Shown here piece by piece: positions 47,683 through 58,237 of a stretch of DNA of 64,000 bases. Below the pieces are notes generated by a model. The model ran no database searches. It was given only the letters and a program-made list of their open reading frames with translations, and was not told the DNA's origin. Within the stretch, counting starts at the first letter, position 1. Every line of letters begins with the position of its first letter. A program made the position numbers and the translations under genes. Origin of the DNA: Saussurea involucrata (lineage: Eukaryota; Streptophyta; Magnoliopsida; Asterales; Asteraceae); the NCBI GenBank assembly GCA_033807775.1, contig CM066315.1:3848501-3912500 (forward strand), read 5' to 3'.

Positions 47683-48409
47683 CCATCGACGTTAACCGTC
47701 ATCATTGATCCAAACTAAGACCATCGAACACAACCTTGTTTATTGTAGTATTATTTTTGAAGAATTTGTTGTAATATCTTAATCAGCTTATGCATCTCGG
47801 CTAATTTTAGAGGCCGCAAAAAATAACTAGGAAAATCCCAGCAATCTTATTATTAATAAGATATAAAAAAAGTATTTACTTAATAATACAAGTACAAAAT
47901 AAATATTATTTTCTTAAATTATAATAAATAAAAATCAGTTGGCGTATTTTCATGCTTGTGTCTATTAAAAAAACAACTTGCTTAATTAATTAATTAATAA
48001 AACACTTGCCATATGCAATTATGCATGCCCATGAAAAAATATATAAGAAACTTTCAACTTTTGGTGAGTATATATATAATATATATTATTTTTGTACTGA
48101 AATATAATTCTTGCATGTATAATTAAATATTCAAATTGTCTTAGTGTTAATATTTGAAGAAAAATAGAGAGGAAAATGGTTAAGTGACCCTTTAATTACC
48201 AAAAGTTTCATGCTAACATTTCAGGTTAATCGTATCAGATATTGTTTGCTTTGTTCATATATGTGGACTCATTATTTTTAAAACGTGTTGATGGATGAGA
48301 TATCAAGTCCATTATAAAGTAACATTTGTTTCATTTCCCAACAAATGTGGGATCTTACAGTTTATCAGGTAAGTGTTTATTAGGTCATTTATTTTTATCG
48401 GATGAACAT
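47683..48409. other. AT-rich stretch, no feature seen
   Basis: Very AT-rich, with (TA)n near 48070 and many stops in all frames. Confidence 0.6.
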
Positions 48410-48677
48410 CACTACAAAACAAATAACTTGTATCCACAAAATTTACCTAGTGAAATTCCGTCTGTGATTACCTAGGGATCACCAAAAAATATCAATGGTT
48501 TGGTAGAATCCGATATTTTTCGAGAAAATACCCATGGATCACCCAGAGAATCCCCGGGTAATCTGTCACTGATTTGCATTACCCACCAACTTTTATGACG
48601 GTTTTGTGACGAATCACTCTTTAGCGATAGATTTTCCAGGGAAAAGTTCGTAGGTAAAAGTCTTTCGTTTAGTAGTG
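48410..48677. mobile_element. CACTA-type MITE
   Basis: Starts CACTACAAAACAAAT and ends 'tttcgtttagtagtg', with the 3-bp duplication cat at 48407-48409 and 48678-48680. 268 bp without coding potential. Terminal CACTA and a 3-bp duplication are the superfamily marks. Confidence 0.85.
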
Positions 48678-48680
48678 CAT

Positions 48681-49298
48681 GTCAATGAACGAGAGATATT
48701 ACTCGGTAAGAGTGATGACAAGGACTGTTTACCAAGTAAGTAATTGAGTGAACGGCCTCTAAGTGTAAAAACATGACATTTTAAATACGTCTTTCATACT
48801 ATGGACTGTTTACCAAATGGTTAAGGTTGGCAAAAGTCACCACTCTCACTTACCTTGTCGAAAAACATTCTCGGCCATCAAAATGGGTTGTTGGTAAGCA
48901 TCCATCACCCGGTAAACACTTATAGGGTTCATGACCATCCTTTCTTGATTCTTGTCTTGCTTCTTACCGAGTTAGATTCCTCGTCATTGCTATATTCACC
49001 CTAATAAGGTAAGTGAGCCGATAAACATTTATGCAGCTTGTACCGCCAAAATCAGAGCCTCAAATCCAATCACCAAACTATCACAAACTGAAACCAACAC
49101 TAAAAGTCGACAGTTGGAAGTGTGGCCGACAAGAGCTTCAGTGAAGAGTGACTTGCGATGAATGACACACCGATAGTTAATAGTTGGATGGGGAATGAGG
49201 TGATCGGAGAAGGTACTGACGGCGTTTGATTACCATCAACTTGTCAAAACGACAAAACCCTATTGTTATTGTCACGTCATTGAATAAAATGTTAATAA
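48681..49298. other. Gene-free stretch with MITE fragments
   Basis: Phrases such as 'actcggtaag', 'tttaccaagtaag' and 'ggtaaacactta' recall the element at 33088-33372. Together with sequence left of the CACTA MITE they may be one such element split by it. No gene. Confidence 0.45.
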
Positions 49299-49990
49299 GA
49301 CCATGAGTACCGCTTCCTATCGAACCCACTGAACCCTGATGCCACCTCAGCGTCACATCAACTTTTTCTTTCCTACCCTCCTTACCCTAAAGTGGAGTAC
49401 CGCTTCCTATTGAACCCACTGAACCCTAATGCCACCTCAGCGCACATCAACTTTTTAATTCTTTTATTTATACATTTAATTATTTAACAAAATAAAAATA
49501 TTCATATAATTTTTAATAAATAAAAATAAGATAAATAATAAAAATAAAAATTCATAACATCCATTAAAAATTTAAAAATTACAAAATACAAAACACTAAA
49601 AACTAATATTAAAAATTATGTAATTTTCTAATTCTCTCTTTCTTCGCCAAAGTAGCCCTCAAAATATCTCCCGTAAGGTGATCATGCGGGGCTATGAAAA
49701 ACTTGAAGTCTTTATCAAATCGTTTTTTTGGTGTGAAAAAATGAAGGTGGTAGAGGTTAATATATATAGTGTGTATAATTTGAAAAAAAAATAAAAAAAA
49801 GAGCCGTTGGTAAACGGTTATATTTAAAAAAAATAAAAAAATAAAAAAATTCGCCGGGTTACCCCGGGTTCCCGAACCCAACCCTACCCGCGACCTCCAA
49901 CCCGATGGTGAACCCGCCGCGTCCCCCGTACCACCAACCCACCCTACCCGCCCCCAACCCGTACGTGAACCCGCCGTGGTACGCACGGCC
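49299..49990 (-). mobile_element. Second non-autonomous Harbinger-type element
   Basis: Left GACCATGAGTACC faces right 'ggtacgcacggcc' (10 of 13 match as inverted ends), with 3-bp duplication taa at 49296-49298 and 49991-49993. Left part 49310-49440 holds two tandem copies of 'gagtaccgcttcctat'. It carries a minus-strand remnant similar to the tail encoded at 45413-45517. Confidence 0.7.
49609..49722 (-). pseudogene. C-terminal fragment of the Harbinger-element protein
   Basis: The minus strand reads DKDFKFFIAPHDHLTGDIL and ends ERIRKLHNF before a stop. It matches KDLKFYIKPHDHLTGNEL...LLRQLYGW from 45413-45517 in position and spacing. There is no start codon of its own; it is fused to unrelated upstream sequence. 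Confidence 0.55.
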
Positions 49991-49993
49991 TAA

Positions 49994-50702
49994 TCGTAAT
50001 CTATATTTTCTTAAGTTTTTTGTAAAACTGTTTCTTCTATTGAATTTATATACATTCAAAGATGCAATAGATTTGACAGGAGTTACAATATCAATCTTTC
50101 GTAGACTTTTTAAGGAATATGTAATAAATATTTTGTATTTTCAACTTTTAAGTTATAATTAGGAAAGTTTATTTTAAAACATATCTTAAAATACATAACA
50201 GAAAATAAAATATTATTTTTTGTTGAAGTTTTTCAAATGATCCTCACTTTAAGTTCTTAAAATAATCACCACCCACGTTTTAATTATTTCTGCTATTTTT
50301 TGAAAATTCAAACAAATATTTATGAAAATGAAGATTGATACAAATCTTTTTAGGCCATTGGTAGCCGCAGCGGGCTTGGGAGCGGGTTCCACCAGGGCTT
50401 GGGCGGTACCGCTACTGAGGGGGGGGGGGGGGGGTTCGTCAGCGGGCTTGGCAGCGGGTTTGGGAACCCGTTGAACCCGAGTCTTGTGTGTGTGAGAGGA
50501 GGGTGGGGGGTTGGGGGTAGCGCGTATATAGGGTATTGGTACTCCACTTTAGGGTAAGGAGAGGGTAAGGAGAAAAGCTGATGTGGCGCTGAGATGTCAA
50601 GAGGGTTTGAGGATATGGGTACGGATTAGTCAAGATATTTCTGATTTTTATATATAATATAACTTTATTCTACTATCAAAACATTTATATGATATATTAA
50701 AA
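49994..50702. other. Gene-free stretch with a GC-rich patch
   Basis: 50352-50600 is GC-rich with 'agcgggcttggcagcgggtt' phrases and a G-homopolymer (about 50418-50434), like the GC-rich end of the 49299-49990 element. It may be a further diverged relative. No gene. Confidence 0.45.
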
Positions 50703-52090
50703 GGGAAATTAATTACAATACCCCAAGTTTGACTTTGACTTACCAAAATGCCACAAATCTCTTTCAGTTTGCCAAAATGTCATTTTTCTCCGCGATGGGA
50801 GCCCGCGATCACGGGGCAGGGACCATTTTTTACACTTTTTGAAACTTGCAGGGACCATTTTTGACACTTTGAGAAACTTTTTCCCCGCGATCGCGGGGAG
50901 TTTCCCGCGGTGGACCAATTTTGATGATTTTGAATTGAAATGTTACACTTTCAACCCCTATACTTATTTACTAATTTTACTTTATACTTTTTACTTTCAT
51001 AATTTAATTTTACATTTAACACATATAATTGTTTATCAACTAAAATACGTTAAAAAAATACGTTTTAATTTTAACAAGTTATACCATTATAACCGTCTCT
51101 TCGATACGTTCGAAATGAGCCCAATCTTGATTTTTTTTGGATTTATATATTTTAATATATATCATATACACTACATAAAAAAAATTATATTTAAAATTCA
51201 TACCCTTATAGTTAATTATTTAATTTATGGTACATCTCTTATTTTTTTTACACTCCTATCGCATTAACATAATAATCATATATTAACTAATTCATTAAAT
51301 CGTTTTAAATTATTATTATTTGAATGTGTTTATAGATATCGTGAATGACAATAGGAGAAGGTTTCACGAGAAGAATATGAAATTGGGTTTTGACAAGTTG
51401 GTATCACTGGACTCATTTAAGAATTGTGAAAATGGGTATTTGGCGAACGATGATTCATGTGTGTTTGGAGCTGAAGTATTTGCAGTTACAGAGTATGCAC
51501 AAAAGGATCGATGTTTGTCCACCACACTCCGCCAATTTTTAATACTTACACTTGAACCATCGATAATAAAATAAATAAAACGTATTTTAACTATAAGAGT
51601 ACCATAAATTAAAACTTTTTACTATAAGAAAATGAATTTTAAATATAAAAAATATTTTTATGTAGTGTATATGATATATATTAAAATATATAAATAAAAA
51701 AATATTCAATGTTGGGCTCATTTCGAACGTATCGAAGAGACGATTATAATGATGTAACTTGTTAAAATTAAAACGTATCTTTTTAACGTATTATAGTTAA
51801 TAAACGATTATTGTGTTAAATGTAAAATTAAAATTATGAAAGTAAAAGGTATAAAGTAAAGTAAGTAAATAAGTATAAAGGTTGAAAGTGTAAATATGAA
51901 TTCAAAACTCACCAAATTAGAACCACCGCGGGCTCCTCCCCGTGATCGCGGGGTAAATTTATTACAAAAATGCCACTGCCCGCGATCGCCGGCTCCCATC
52001 GCGGAAAAAATGGCATTTTGGCAAATTAAAAGAGATTTGTGGCATTTTTGTAAGTTAAAGTCAAACTTGAGGTATTTTAATTAATTTCCC
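50703..52090. mobile_element. Mutator-like element, short non-autonomous family member
   Basis: GGGAAATTAATTACAATACC and its inverse at 52090, flanked by tatattaaaa (50693-50702, 52091-52100). TIRs of roughly 500 bp hold the CCCGCGATCGCGGG palindromes (some decayed: gatcacggg, gatcgccgg) and the AT-rich subterminal block. The centre (51270-51580) matches the arms of the foldback at 1-1367. The ORFs at 50839-51267 and 51320-51574 lie in non-coding family sequence. This is a deletion relative of the family that also includes 11335-32946. Confidence 0.88.
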
Positions 52091-52283
52091 TATATTAAAA
52101 TGGGTCAAAAATGAAGTATTTAAAGATGAAAGAGGATTGTATTAAAACAATAATATATAATTAATCATTTTTATAGTGAATTTCATTTGAGATTTTTTTT
52201 GTCTACCTAAAAGTGAACATGTTAGATGAGAAGAAATAAGAGATTATAATGACTCATAACTTTGGGGTCATCCTTTTTTATTT

Positions 52284-52617
52284 GAGAAATTAATTAAAAT
52301 ACTCTAAGTTTGAAATTGACTTACCAAAATACCCAAAAAATGAAAAGTTTATCAAAATGCCATTTTTTTCCACGGAGGGAGCCCTCTATAGCGGACAGGG
52401 ACCAATTGTAAAAATTTTTGCAAGATTATTTACACTTTCAGTCCCCATCGCGGGCCAGGGACTGAAAGTGTAAATATATCTTGCAAAAATTTTCACAAAT
52501 GGTTCCTGCCCGCGATAGCGGGCTTCCTTCGCGGAAAAAATGGCATTTTGATAAACTTTTCATTTTTAGGGTATTTGGTAAGTCAATGATAACTTGGGGT
52601 ATTTTAATGAAAGACTC
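52284..52617. mobile_element. 334-bp MULE-type MITE
   Basis: Starts GAGAAATTAATTAAAATACT and ends 'tattttaatgaaagactc'. The perfect 9-bp duplication tttttattt lies at 52275-52283 and 52618-52626. The interior is a palindrome with 'cccgcgatagcgggc', a decayed form of the family palindrome. Confidence 0.88.
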
Positions 52618-53203
52618 TTTTTATTTTACCATTTTAATTAGAGTAAAGTTCACTTTTGGTCCTTAAAGTATGTCAATTTCAACGGATTTCGTCCTTAAAG
52701 TTTATTTTTTGAGAAAAGACCTTGACCTATCATACTTTCTCTCGCTTTTGGTCCAAAGGACTCACACCGTTTAAATCTTGCCGTTAGTACCCACACACGT
52801 GCATCTCACATGAGGGTATTATGGTCATTTTACCTTATTTAATTTATTTTACTATTTTTTAATTAATTATAATTTTTGGTTCTTGAACATTCATCTTCTT
52901 CAAGAAGATTAGGATGAACATCAAGAACATTCATCTTCTTGAACATTCATCTTTTTTTAATTAATTAAACCCATATTTAAAAAAACTAAATCAAACCTTG
53001 ATTTAAACAATCTAAATTAATATCAAATTTAGTATTGAAAACAAATGAGAGATTGAGAGAGAAAGAGTGATCTAGAGAAGAGAAGGAGAAGAGATCTAAG
53101 AGATCGAGATCTGAGATCTGCACAACAAACACAAATCGAGAGAAGAGATATGCGAGTTGCACAATAACATAGATATGAGAGATCGAGAGAGAGAAGAGGT
53201 GAA

Positions 53204-53437
53204 ATGGCGAAGAAGAAGCTAGGACGGCCGCCTAGGGTTCCGGCAAAATCGCCGGAGAAGATGAAGTCACCGGAGAGGATGAAGTCGCCGACCAACCTAT
53301 TTCGTCCCTGTCGATCTGGTTCGTCTTCTTTTTCTCTAGATCTGGTTCTTCTTCTTCTTCTTCTCTCCATCTGGTTCTTTTTCTTTAGATATAGTTCTTC
53401 TTTTTCTTTAGATCCAGTTCTTCTTCTCTCCATCTGA
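53204..53437 (+). CDS. Basic ORF with GRPP motif in the Pack-MULE
   Basis: 77 codons: MAKKKLGRPPRVPAKSPEKM, then 'KSPERMKSP', then a run of Ser/Leu/Phe from a (ctt)n tract that is unlikely to be true coding sequence. The first 30 residues resemble N termini of plant DNA-binding or retroelement-associated proteins with an AT-hook-like core. Probably only a first-exon fragment, and possibly not translated. Confidence 0.3.
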   Translation: MAKKKLGRPPRVPAKSPEKMKSPERMKSPTNLFRPCRSGSSSFSLDLVLLLLLLSIWFFFFRYSSSFSLDPVLLLSI

Positions 53438-53584
53438 TTTGTTCTTTGGATTGGATTGGATTTGGATTTATGATAGGAATTTTTGTTTTGGTGCTTCAGG
53501 TTGTTTGCTTCCTCCGTTGGCCATTATTTTACACCTTGCGATGATTTCTGCTTCAAAACAATAGTCGCATTTAGTGTAGAAATG

Positions 53585-53842
53585 TTTGTAATTAAGATGG
53601 CGATGGTGGTGGTGATATCGCTCCCACTGATATTGTTCTCAGTGATGCTTGGCGTTGGGTGCTATTTTGTAGGAAGAGCAAGAGGAAGACAAGATATCAG
53701 AACTCATGCACAAACCTTTGGGGTTCCCATTGCTCCTCCTAATGTCGATCCTTCTTCTTCTTCTAAACCCAAAATTTGCAGAGATGGTCTGATGGATGAG
53801 ATCTTCATATATAATTCGGAGTTAATTAATTGTTGGTTCTGA
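53585..53842 (+). pseudogene. Captured fragment for a small single-pass membrane protein
   Basis: The frame from ATG 53585 or 53597 reads MAMVVVISLPLILFSVMLGV, then GCYFVGRARGRQDIRTHAQT and 'FGVPIAPPNVDP'. One strong TM helix (about residues 3-24) is followed by a basic stop-transfer segment and a Pro-rich tail. I recall short conserved plant proteins of this layout, but cannot name the family with certainty. The frame runs into non-gene-like sequence after about 53775, where a donor or the captured fragment's edge may lie. It sits inside MULE TIRs, hence the capture call. Confidence 0.5.
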
Positions 53843-54525
53843 GGTCATAAAACATTTGATTTGTATGTAAATTGGTTTGATGTGCAGACTGTTTTGGTTG
53901 GAAATTGGAATTGAATTAATTTTATCTTTGAATAATTGTTTGTGTTGTTTGGTAGATATGAGTTATGGAATTCGGTTTCAACCAAATTTTCTGCCATTAA
54001 CAAAAGAACCAACTTCAAATCACGAATTAATAACGGAAGTTTACAAACCACGCCCTAGATTCAAGAAGATGAATGTTCTTGATGTTCATCCTAATCTTCT
54101 TGAAGAAGATGAATGTTCAAGAACCAAAAATTATAATTAATTAAAAAATGGTAAAATAAATTAAATAAGGTAAAATGACCATAATACCCTCATGTGAGAT
54201 GCACGTGTGTGGGTACTAACGGCAAGATTTAAACGGTGTGAGTCCTTTGGACCAAAAGCGAGAGAAGGTATGATAGGTCAGGGTCTTTTCTCAAAAAATA
54301 AACTTTAAGGACGAAATCCGTTGAAATTGACATACTTTAAGGACCAAAAGTGAACTTTACTCTTTTAATTACAAACATAAATGAGGTTAAATAAAAAAAT
54401 TTAAATTATTTAAAGAAAGTAGAAAACCAATCAAAACAATTAACCAACCAACCCACCCAACATGTCCCTAATCCACCACAATCCCATCACAATAATTTAT
54501 TTCAAATTTAAAACAGTTAATTTCA

Positions 54526-54562
54526 CACACACACACACATATATATATATAGAGAGAGAGAT
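54526..54562. repeat. Compound microsatellite (AC)n(AT)n(AG)n
   Basis: Consecutive runs of ca, ta and ga dinucleotides directly before the foldback at 54563. Confidence 0.9.
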
Positions 54563-54815
54563 GTGGGTTCAAACGAGAACGCTAACTATTTAAAAAAACA
54601 CGAAAATGTCGTCCATATACAAAATCATATGTGATTCACGTACAAAATCATATATGATTCACGCGACTTGCCACACGACTTGCAAGTCGCGGCCAAGGTC
54701 GTCTGCGTCTAATTTTTTTTGCAGTTAGTGTAAAATCACATAAGATTTTGTATATGGGCGGCCTTTTTCGTGTTTTCTTAAATAGTTAGCGTTCTCGTTT
54801 GAACATTTCTCTTAA
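54563..54815. mobile_element. Foldback MITE ('acgagaacgctaactattta')
   Basis: 'ttcaaacgagaacgctaact' faces 'agttagcgttctcgtttgaa', with 'atacaaaatcatat' against 'ataagattttgtatat' inside. A tandem relative follows at once. Confidence 0.75.
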
Positions 54816-55010
54816 TAGTGGAAGGTTAAACGAGAACTTTAACTATTTAAGAAAACAAAACAAATCATTTGCAAAATCACATGTTATTTTACATTAACTA
54901 CAAAAACTGAACACGTTCGACTTTGACCGCGACTTAAAGTGGCGAAAAAGTCGCGTAATCATATATGATTTTATACGTGAATCATATATGATTTTGTACA
55001 TAACGGTTGT

Positions 55011-56224
55011 TGTTGGTGCAAGTGTACCACATCTCTATATATTTTATATATTTATTTTGATGATTACAAACACACCGTATTATTGTTTATCTAACAATTT
55101 AATCCAAGTGTGCAGTTGTTGAAGAACACGAAGATTTAATCTGAAGGGTTCAAGACGGAAGTGTTTACGTCGTCATTATTGTTTATAACTAATAATGATA
55201 AACACCCTAAAATAATATACCACTTGGATATTTCTAAAAACCCAACAATTAATTTTAATAAGGTTTTGAGAAGATTCAGCAAGATTGGTTGCAGGCCTGG
55301 AAAGTATCTTTTCTGACGCCGGTATACCGTGGAGAATACCCGGTATACCGCGGGTACACTTTTGGCGGTATACCGCGGGTGTTCAGCCGGTATACCGCGG
55401 CAGTCCGTGTGCATCTCTGATTGGTTGAAGTTACTTTTCCTGACGGCGGTATACCGCGAGACCCAGCCGGTATACCGCGGGTACGTAATTCCTGTCAACT
55501 TTGCATGTAGCCGTTGGTGTGTCAGTCACCTTTTCTGACGGCGGTATACCGCGTGCATTTGGCGGTATACCGCGCCTCTCAATGCCGTTGGAGCTTCACG
55601 ATATATATACATGCATGCTGGTGATGAAGCAAGACCAGACCAGACCTCAGACCACAACAACAGTAACAACAAGCAGCAACCACACTCTCAGCTCTCTCAT
55701 TTATATATATATATTTTATAAAACATTTTTTATAAAATATCCAAGTGTGAGATATTATACAAGAGTGATTACCCATTGTGAGTTATACTCCTCTTGTAAG
55801 TATTTGAATAACGGGTGTGTGATCCTGTTTATCTCATAGCAGAGGCTTGAGAAACTATTACAAATTCCTTTGTATTTGGTTTGTGTTCTACCGTAAAGAA
55901 TACATTTATTGGATCGTGTCGAGAAGTGTCTCGGCTGCTGGTTTATCACAGTTGGTGGTAAATCAGTAAATCTCCGTGTCAAGTATCTCTTACCTTTATC
56001 TCTTTATTTATTCCGCTGTGCTTTATTATATTTGTTTATATAAACTGCTTTGCATTTATATTTATTTATATAATCTCTGTGTATTTGTTTATATTTACAC
56101 TCTTCTTTATTTTTTGTATACTCTGATTTATTTTTACTGTTTCAGTACTGTATTTATTTATAAAAGAATTTTTGAAAGTAAAAGATTTTAAATACAACCT
56201 TACCCCCCCCTAGGTTGTCCAACA
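55011..56224 (+). repeat. 5' LTR of copy 2 with CGGTATACCG palindromes
   Basis: Eight CGGTATACCG palindromes lie between 55318 and 55574. A direct promoter signal cannot be fixed. The reading frames here recur exactly in the other LTR and are not genes. Confidence 0.92.
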
Positions 56225-56226
56225 TT

Positions 56227-56238
56227 TGGTATCAGAGC
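56227..56238 (+). promoter_or_regulatory. Primer-binding site (initiator Met tRNA), copy 2
   Basis: TGGTATCAGAGC, two bases after the 5' LTR end, the same as in copy 1. Confidence 0.92.
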
Positions 56239-56286
56239 AGGGCTTTCAAAAATCGTCTATTTAATTTTTTTAAATCCGTTTTTGTT

Positions 56287-57507
56287 ATGGCTCAACAAAA
56301 TGCTTGGTTTTCTAAATCTCTTCTTATTGATTTCGAAAATTTTGATCTTTGGGCAAATTCTTTTGAACGTTATGTTCGTGGGATAAATCAAAATATTTGG
56401 GATATTATTATTAAAGGAAATTTCAAACCCACAAAATTTCAAAACAACAAAGTTGTTGAAAAACCTAGCTCGGAATGGTCCGACGAAGATGAGGCTAATT
56501 ATTGTTTAAATTATGAAGCCAAAAATTTTCTCTTTTCGGTTCTTACTAACGATGATATTGAGCGTGTTTATCTCTTTGAAACTGCTCGTGATATTTGGGA
56601 GAACTTGAACATCACCTATGGTGGAAACTCAAAAGAAAAGAGAGACGAAACCCGAGATCAAAGAAATGAAGAAACTTGTCTCATCGTCGACTGCGAGAAA
56701 GAGGTATGTACTTCATACTCAAGATATTCTAGTTGTAGTGATAACGATGATGATATTGATATGTCAAATGTCTTTTTTCAAAAATTGATTGTTCTCGTAA
56801 ATAGTTTTAAAAATGAGAATGCTAAATTAAAAGAAGAATTATTATTATGTCAAAATGAGTTGAATAATTGTAAACAAACCATTGCATGTGATAATAAAAT
56901 CAAAAATGTGTTAAATGATAAAGTTATCACTTTAGAAAAGAAAGCATGCGAAAATATTGTTTGCAAATCTTGCATTGTCTTAAATGATAAAATTGCATGT
57001 TTAGAGAAAAGAACATGTGAAAATATTTTATGTACAAAATGCGATATACTTGAAAATGATAATGCATGTTTAAAAGCTAAATGCGATTTATATGAAAAAG
57101 ATAATCTGCTAGCTAATGCATTTCAAAATAGCAATGATAAAGTGCTTAAAATGCTAAATATATCAAATCGTATAAATTGCCGAAAAGGCATTGGTTCAAA
57201 TACGTGTATTGAAAAATGTGATTGTATGCCAATTAAAAAGGTTTTTGAAAAACCTAAATTTGTTGTTAAAAATAAAACGCAAAAACCTCCGTATGTTCCT
57301 AAAATGAATTATGTGAATTATATGTCGAGAAAATCACATGCGTTTATGTATAATAATAAGTTTGCGAATCCTAAGAAAAATGTTAATCCGCATACTTCTT
57401 TTTACGTCTATGATAAATACGATCGTAAAATAAAAATGGTTAGAAAATGGATTCCGAAAGGAATGTTTAATGTTGATAATCCCGGTGGGATGCGTTTGTG
57501 GTTTTAA
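56287..57507 (+). CDS. Gag-like protein of copy 2, internally deleted
   Basis: 406 aa from MAQQNAWFSK; the frame is open upstream into the LTR, but the start fits the copy 1 Gag. Residues 1-about 112 match the N-terminal gag region (FDLWANSFERYVRG, NYEAKNFLFSVLTNDDIE). The sequence then jumps to the part equivalent to residue ~370 onward of copy 1 and continues collinearly to the shared end NVDNPGGMRLWF. The deletion removes the rest of the gag core and the CCHC knuckle, yet stays in frame. Without the knuckle it may not package RNA by itself. Confidence 0.85.
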   Translation: MAQQNAWFSKSLLIDFENFDLWANSFERYVRGINQNIWDIIIKGNFKPTKFQNNKVVEKPSSEWSDEDEANYCLNYEAKNFLFSVLTNDDIERVYLFETARDIWENLNITYGGNSKEKRDETRDQRNEETCLIVDCEKEVCTSYSRYSSCSDNDDDIDMSNVFFQKLIVLVNSFKNENAKLKEELLLCQNELNNCKQTIACDNKIKNVLNDKVITLEKKACENIVCKSCIVLNDKIACLEKRTCENILCTKCDILENDNACLKAKCDLYEKDNLLANAFQNSNDKVLKMLNISNRINCRKGIGSNTCIEKCDCMPIKKVFEKPKFVVKNKTQKPPYVPKMNYVNYMSRKSHAFMYNNKFANPKKNVNPHTSFYVYDKYDRKIKMVRKWIPKGMFNVDNPGGMRLWF

Positions 57508-57648
57508 ACAAATTATGGCTTTGTATGTTTGTCGTGTTTGTTTTATGTCGACAACATATTTTTTTTTGCAGTTTATGTTTTATACTAACTGATAAAAGGA
57601 CCCATAAGAAAAGGGTACCACGAAAAATTTTCTTTGCCTTTTGTAGGT

Positions 57649-57885
57649 GTTACCTGCCGAGGTTATAATACGTGGTTACCTGCCGAGGTTATAATACGTG
57701 GTTACCTGCCGAGGTTATAATACGTGGTTACCTGCCGAGGTTATAATACGTGGTTACCTGCCGAGGTTATAATACGTGGTTACCTGCCGAGGTTATAATA
57801 CGTGGTTACCTGCCGAGGTTATAATACGTGGTTACCTGCCGAGGTTATAATACGTGGTTACCTGACGAGGTCATAATACGTGGTA
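57649..57885 (+). repeat. 26-bp tandem array, 9 units, copy 2
   Basis: Unit ttacctgccgaggttataat followed by acgtgg at 26-bp spacing; the last unit is diverged (gacgaggtcataat). It is the inverse of the array in copy 1, so orientation relative to gag is conserved. Confidence 0.95.
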
Positions 57886-58044
57886 ATTTTTTTTGCTCAC
57901 ATAAAATTAACCGAATATTGAAGCCTTAAGATCCGTTTTGGTGCAAGTGTTTCGTATTGGTTTGTATATCTTTGTCTCTATTGCTTTTTGCATTTTATTT
58001 TATCCCTCAAATTTTATAAAATCAAATTGATATCGTTATTAATT

Positions 58045-58237
58045 TGAGGGGGAGCGTTTTAGCTCTTTTACCCATGAGTTTATGCTACCTCAATTATATG
58101 CATATTTTGAGGGGGAGCATCTCTCGAGGGGAAGCATACCGTCTTTCTTGACCCTTTTTGTTTCGACAAACGGGGGAGAGAAACCGCACATGCTCTTGCT
58201 TAGCGGTTGTGTTTGTCATCATCAAAAAGGGGGAGAT
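58045..58237 (+). promoter_or_regulatory. Polypurine tract cluster, copy 2
   Basis: gagggggagcg (58046), gagggggagc (58110), gaggggaagc (58126), cgggggagag (58171) and aaaaagggggaga (58224-58236) before the 3' LTR. Confidence 0.78.

Larger units (their letters stand above)
52641..54362. mobile_element. Probable Pack-MULE
   Basis: GAGTAAAGTTCACTTTTGGT faces its inverse ending 'tgaactttactc'. The perfect 9-bp duplication ttttaatta lies at 52632-52640 and 54363-54371. TIRs of about 290 bp include 'cttcaagaagattaggatga'. The interior (53040-54050) is not repetitive. It has gene-like features: a CT/GA-rich leader, 'MAKKKLGRPPRVPAKSPEK' from 53204 with an AT-hook-like GRPPR, and an ORF for a small membrane protein (53585-53842). 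This composition is expected when a MULE has captured host gene pieces. Confidence 0.85.

Noticed and set aside
50839..51267. 142-aa ORF
   Set aside because: AT-rich subterminal sequence of the MULE family, also present elsewhere without an open frame.
53029..53433. 134-aa minus-strand ORF
   Set aside because: Antisense reading of (ctt)n and leader sequence in the Pack-MULE; composition is Arg/Glu repeats only.
55136..55839. ORFs of 112 and 120 aa in copy 2
   Set aside because: Identical frames occur in the second LTR at 58363-59066; non-coding LTR with palindromes.
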